Shown piece after piece: positions 12,201 to 15,051 of a stretch of DNA of 15,051 nt. The stretch is from Tethybacter castelli (GTDB lineage: Bacteria > Pseudomonadota > Gammaproteobacteria > Tethybacterales > Tethybacteraceae). The notes under the pieces are model-generated. The model made no database searches, had not been told where the DNA came from, and saw nothing but the letters and a program-made list of their open reading frames with translations. A program made the position numbers and the translations under genes. The stretch is from NCBI GenBank assembly GCA_036679665.1, contig JAZHEJ010000050.1, positions 1 through 15,051 of the forward strand. The letters run 5' to 3'. Position 1 is the first letter of the stretch. Each line of letters opens with the position of its first letter.

Positions 12201-15051
12201 CCTGGAGCGCACCTAGCGATGAGAATGCCGCTCTGACTAGAAGTGGCTACCGGGTGACACACGCACCATTTGAAGGTACCGGTTGCACAAACTTGGCTGC
12301 TGACGCTACGTCGTGTACGCTAACCGGTTTGACCAATGCGCAAGATTACAATATAGCATTGACGGCGATTTATACTTCTTCCGGAATCTCAGAGGCGGCT
12401 GAAATTACGGTCAGAACATTTTCTGCGCCCCTCGTAGCTCCGACGGTTACTTTACAGCCAGGCGGGCGAGAAATTACGGTCTCGTGGACGGAGGTTGAAT
12501 TTGCCCGTAATTACGAGATAGAAGTGGATTCGGTTGTCTCGCTCACGGTATCCGCGCCAACAACGAGCTCAACGCTTACCGGATTAACCAACCGGCAAGA
12601 GTACGCAATACGAGTCCGCGCACTCAACAGTTTCGGGTCAGGCCCATTTTCGGAAGAACAAAGCGCGGCGCCGGCCGAGCCGCCTTCTGCTCCGATACCG
12701 AACGATCCTGTTCCTCGAATTGGACGGGTGGATATTAGCTGGTCGGAACCAGCAAACGATGGAGGGTCAGATATAACCGATTATATCGTCGCAGTTGATG
12801 GCATCGTTGCGATCAACTGCGGAATAGCAAGAGGTATAGATCCCACGGCTACCACTTGCGTTTTCCCTATTGCTGCGGGTACATACGAGATTTCGATACG
12901 GGCGATTAATGCTTTAGGTTCGAGCGATGCTGCGACCTTTATGGTGACCGTGCTGCCGATTCCATCTGCGCCGCGCGATTTTACCGGTATTGCCAGTGAA
13001 ACCGAAAAAGGCAGAATTCGTTTCACCTGGCGTGCCCCGCAAGAAGAACATGGTTTTACCAGAACAGGATATCAGCTCGTTTCAGGTACGAATATTGGTG
13101 ATGGTTGTGACAACCTAGCGCCTACCGCCACAGAATGTGTGTTGACCAATCTTCCTAGCACTATCGATTTTTTCGGAACTGGCGACCATAGTAGTTTTGT
13201 AATTGAAGCCACATATGACGAAGGCGCAGGATCACAGGCTGAGCAGGAAGTTCAATATATTGTTGATGCGGAATTACCCGGAAATATCGTCACCGAAGCC
13301 AGGCTTGGCCAGATCGCGCTAAGCTGGTCCGCGCCTACAAATGACGGTGGAACGCCGATAGTAGGCTATCGGGTCAGCCTTGACGGTAGCGATCTTGGTA
13401 GCGGCCCTTGCGCTGATTTACTTGCTGATGACACCGGGTGCACCATCGACGAATTAGATCCGGGATTGTATAGCGTGTCGTTGCGGGCGTATACCATCGC
13501 GGGAGACGGTGTAGCATTAGCGCCACGAATGCTTAATGTACCAAGTCGACCGTCGGCACCTAGAAGGTTTGTGGCGAATATAACTGACCGACAAGGTGCA
13601 GTAACTTTACGTTGGGTTGTGCCAACCACTGAATTTGGACTAAGCAGATTAGGCTATCGAGTTTCAGTTGACGGCGTGGATGTGACTACCGGAACTTGCG
13701 CGTCCTTAGAACGAACTAACAGAACTTGTAGAGTGACAGGTCTTGATAATGGACGAACCTACACTTTTCGGATTGTGGCAACCTATGCCGAAGGCGATGG
13801 GACACCGGCAGAAGTTTCACAAACGACTCTTCCCGGCGTCCCCGGTGTGCCGCAGATTGCGGTTGCGGCCGGTGATGGGGAAATTGTGGTAAGTTGGCCG
13901 CCCCCGGTACCCGGAGCCGATACATATGAAATCCATTCGATTTTAGCAAGGTTCGCAATCTTAGCAAGTCAGGGCATTGCTCCTGTAATTGGTACCGGCG
14001 GCGCGGTCGTAAATAACGTAAATGATCCGCTAACTACTTTTACTATTACCGGGCTGGAAAACGGCGAAGAATACCTCGTACAAATGGTTGCGAGAAACGA
14101 TGATGGACGCGGTGAGTTTTCACCAATAATGCGCGCTACACCGCATTCCGTCCCGGGCGTTCCAACCGCGTTCGGGGTGACCCCCGGTATCAATCAGGCT
14201 CAGTTAAGCTGGGGTGTGCCGCTGGATAATGGCGGAGAAGATATACTCGGCTACGAAGTAACGGTAACGATAGTGAATCCGTCCGGCACGCCGTTAGGTT
14301 CGGGCGAAGGCGTCGGTTGCGCTAATCTTTCCGGAGCTGCGAGAGATTGCGTTATAAGCGGGTTGGTGACGGGCCGGACGTACCAGTTGGATTTAGCGGC
14401 CCGCAATAGCGCCGGGACGGGACCGTTGGTTTCTCGGCAGATTGTGGTACGAACCGGTGCCGAAGCTCCGACTAGCTTTAATGCAGTGGCAAGTTCGAGC
14501 TTAGCAGGCCAAATAGATTTAAGTTGGGGTCCACCGCCAGCGGCTAGCGAAGCGGGTTTGACCAGGACCGGATATCAAGTTAGGATTAGAAGAGCCGGTG
14601 TGACGATTGATATCAGCGCCACCAATTGCGCGGTTTTAAGCCGGAATGCGACATCGTGTTCGATTACCGGGCTCGAAAATAACCAAGCCTATGACATAGA
14701 GATTAACGCGTCATATTCCGAAGGCTCAGGCGAGACGGCAATATTATCAGGGATAACGACGTCGGACGGTCGTCCGCGAGTTGCTCCGACAGTTACTCTT
14801 ACCCCTGACAACTCAATGATTACGGTGAACTGGGATGCGGTAGAACTCGCCCAGAACTACGTAATTAGCGTGACCGGTAGCGGCTATCGCGAAGATCCAA
14901 TCACGGTTTCTGTTACACAGCGAGTAATCACCGGGCTCAATAACGGTACTGAGTATACGATTCAAGTTGCCGCCAGAAACGCGTTCGGAGCCGGACCGCA
15001 ATCAGCGCCTCGACTCGCCACGCCGCGCACCGTGCCGGATGCGCCGACCAT
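9239..15051 (+). CDS. Giant secreted protein of tandem fibronectin type III-like modules, partial at 3' end
   Basis: The frame is open for 1937 codons to the window edge; I read it codon by codon and met no stop. Residues 1-29 are a Sec signal peptide: a short basic start, a hydrophobic core LWFILFIAGTAY, and a cleavage site AKA before QQ. The rest divides into about 19 FN3-like modules of 85-125 residues with the usual marks: an early Trp in a S-W-x-x-P strand, a G-Y-x-V strand, a G-L turn before Y-x-(I/F)-x-V-x-A, and Pro-rich joints (SAP, VPG). Twelve modules have a Cys pair, most as C-x-N-L-x6-C or similar. No transmembrane segment, anchor or enzymatic domain is visible before the edge. 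FN3 arrays commonly serve as extended stalks or binding surfaces, so an adhesin or carbohydrate-binding surface protein is likely by inference. The ATG at 9239 fits the signal peptide and follows an in-frame stop at 9224; no Shine-Dalgarno sequence is seen. Confidence 0.85.
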   Translation, partial: MRGFISTNKIILWFILFIAGTAYMLPAKAQQITGVSVFNYPGHLIGISWDSVSDANEYSATVIRTNTGQQLFTVTAQATDVGERVRLADFNIDQIDSQQVLSSDPHLFLGPIEYGVEYTVRLAATRLDGTVSGRVEFEATPRLWPGPPTALSAVVNDAENRIEFSWEPPTELRGSVLTGYDVQFRPTDRNVSAPGNTCHHGLGLNTLTCQVVNARPGRKYTFTVWPNATIYGRPTGGDGASTEVLFLARPSPPLLTAAVGTGGRVELSWSEPSVEINLSRSGYRVSVTTSDGSPVDLGSSCVAVLTDSTAVGCTLSGLSGPEIYTIALAAVYDTGDGEQSVVSAEILSRPETPTSVLVEPRHQSITARWDAALLVEEYVITATPVPSGSPVMATVAAPALHGTVTGLTNGTEYTIEVVARNSAGDSDPSPSLPATPLTLAQRGIFGFNLYPDSHALVVTYSLADIQDLDRYRILLDGNVVALFSCGESYRMEREPFCTITDFTATPGADVVCTAGQLRRFFIFPINCRISGLVADQEYMVAVEAITINGELITTSHVTGTPTIAFGSVGSRFGDLIVTAPSNFEVADTERMGAVALSWEPPFASDRLTLAGYRVMVDGGEATAGCQNLDVAANSCTLIVPATGLHEFTVAAIYDPQGVGMEATVSQFIMGSDVAAELPAAPVLDPLEPGAGELTARWSTVRNAIRYRVTTNRLDGQLESPRINFVDAPSTSVNITGLAPSVEYEVVVVAINEAGTGPESNTQTTTTTSPIPAPTDFTAVPGAMFGEIDLSWIQPSTDIEVRTFRISVGGVPIDTGSCANPTPASPGRVISCTLVGINSTEDQVISVQVGSSALLSDPIVFGILSFATSKANLQPSAPRNFAVVSGLAEATLSWEAEQTQLFAISGYEVVLVPAVPDSGCDNLVGAGVTGCTLLGLDSDQTYTVSVRAIGVVTNSDTAVVTGVRSLARPSAPDLMAIASETVPGRIDLTWSAPSDENAALTRSGYRVTHAPFEGTGCTNLAADATSCTLTGLTNAQDYNIALTAIYTSSGISEAAEITVRTFSAPLVAPTVTLQPGGREITVSWTEVEFARNYEIEVDSVVSLTVSAPTTSSTLTGLTNRQEYAIRVRALNSFGSGPFSEEQSAAPAEPPSAPIPNDPVPRIGRVDISWSEPANDGGSDITDYIVAVDGIVAINCGIARGIDPTATTCVFPIAAGTYEISIRAINALGSSDAATFMVTVLPIPSAPRDFTGIASETEKGRIRFTWRAPQEEHGFTRTGYQLVSGTNIGDGCDNLAPTATECVLTNLPSTIDFFGTGDHSSFVIEATYDEGAGSQAEQEVQYIVDAELPGNIVTEARLGQIALSWSAPTNDGGTPIVGYRVSLDGSDLGSGPCADLLADDTGCTIDELDPGLYSVSLRAYTIAGDGVALAPRMLNVPSRPSAPRRFVANITDRQGAVTLRWVVPTTEFGLSRLGYRVSVDGVDVTTGTCASLERTNRTCRVTGLDNGRTYTFRIVATYAEGDGTPAEVSQTTLPGVPGVPQIAVAAGDGEIVVSWPPPVPGADTYEIHSILARFAILASQGIAPVIGTGGAVVNNVNDPLTTFTITGLENGEEYLVQMVARNDDGRGEFSPIMRATPHSVPGVPTAFGVTPGINQAQLSWGVPLDNGGEDILGYEVTVTIVNPSGTPLGSGEGVGCANLSGAARDCVISGLVTGRTYQLDLAARNSAGTGPLVSRQIVVRTGAEAPTSFNAVASSSLAGQIDLSWGPPPAASEAGLTRTGYQVRIRRAGVTIDISATNCAVLSRNATSCSITGLENNQAYDIEINASYSEGSGETAILSGITTSDGRPRVAPTVTLTPDNSMITVNWDAVELAQNYVISVTGSGYREDPITVSVTQRVITGLNNGTEYTIQVAARNAFGAGPQSAPRLATPRTVPDAPT
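9335..15041 (+). repeat. Array of about 19 FN3-like modules with A/B subtypes
   Basis: Approximate module starts are 9335, 9667, 9991, 10291, 10561, 10941, 11270, 11546, 11859, 12142, 12433, 12690, 12966, 13281, 13554, 13847, 14159, 14468 and 14784. Cys-pair (A) modules start at 9667, 9991, 10941, 11546, 11859, 12142, 12690, 12966, 13281, 13554, 14159 and 14468. Cys-free (B) modules start at 10291, 11270, 12433, 13847 and 14784. The module at 10561 has four Cys and is the most divergent; the first, at 9335, has none. Boundaries are by eye, plus or minus about 10 residues. Two B modules share the identical 14 bases actgagtatacgat at 10469 and 14948. Confidence 0.75.
10561..10940 (+). other. 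Divergent four-Cys module within the FN3 protein
   Basis: Between ordinary FN3 modules this segment lacks the Trp of the S-W-x-P strand (the place reads VVTYSLAD) and has a long insertion with cysteines in FSCGE, PFCTI, VVCTA and INCRI, before returning to the G-L-x-x-x-x-E-Y-x-V pattern. DNA here is more AT-rich than its neighbours. It may be an FN3 with a disulfide-rich loop or a different beta-sandwich module. Confidence 0.55.

Noticed and set aside
1..15051. CRISPR arrays, tRNA or rRNA genes, insertion sequences, integrase
   Set aside because: No regularly spaced repeats, cloverleaf-like sequence, ribosomal RNA signature or transposase motif was seen on either strand.

Overview
The window looks like a chromosomal segment of a Pseudomonadota (proteobacterium). 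An ilvC-psd-pssA cluster is, as I recall, the order seen in many Betaproteobacteria, and the sigma factor carries the RpoH signature. Most genes are moderately GC-rich. A block from about 4260 to 6820 is clearly AT-rich and looks acquired. Several genes have no recognisable Shine-Dalgarno sequence, so start codons rest mainly on family alignment and gene overlap. I cannot name the genus.

Layout. Positions 1-367 (minus strand) hold the start of a Sua5/TsaC-type tRNA threonylcarbamoyladenylate synthase that runs off the window. Divergent from it, 525-2969 is a compact operon: ilvC (ketol-acid reductoisomerase), psd (short-form phosphatidylserine decarboxylase) and pssA (CDP-diacylglycerol-serine O-phosphatidyltransferase). 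The last two are consecutive steps of phosphatidylethanolamine synthesis. The ilvC protein appears to lack about 30 internal residues of its Rossmann domain, although its metal-binding residues remain. Positions 3121-4005 encode the heat-shock sigma factor RpoH. Convergent to it at 4077-4256 is a headless C-terminal remnant of an FtsE-like ABC ATPase, which ends where the AT-rich block begins.

The AT-rich block carries a putative restriction-modification system: a small protein with a ribbon-helix-helix-like N-terminus (4369-4917), a beta-class DNA amino-methyltransferase with a zinc-knuckle-like insert (5019-5930), and an overlapping PD-(D/Q)xK nuclease (5923-6513). Two interlocked dyads lie between the first two genes. 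About 310 bases of AT-rich sequence without a gene follow. Housekeeping sequence then resumes with gpmA (6826-7500), an SDR oxidoreductase (7545-8297) and a cupin protein (8301-8669).

The last 5.8 kb, from 9239 off the right edge, is one uninterrupted reading frame that I followed for 1937 codons. It encodes a secreted giant protein with a Sec signal peptide and about 19 fibronectin type III-like modules. Twelve of them carry a characteristic Cys pair. Cys-free modules recur directly after one subtype of Cys-pair module, which suggests growth by supradomain duplication. A run of 12 C lies 34 bases upstream of its start codon and is a candidate phase-variation switch. The most unusual items are the internally deleted ilvC, the broken ABC ATPase at the island edge, the restriction-modification cassette with its own possible regulator, and the giant FN3 protein behind the poly-C tract.
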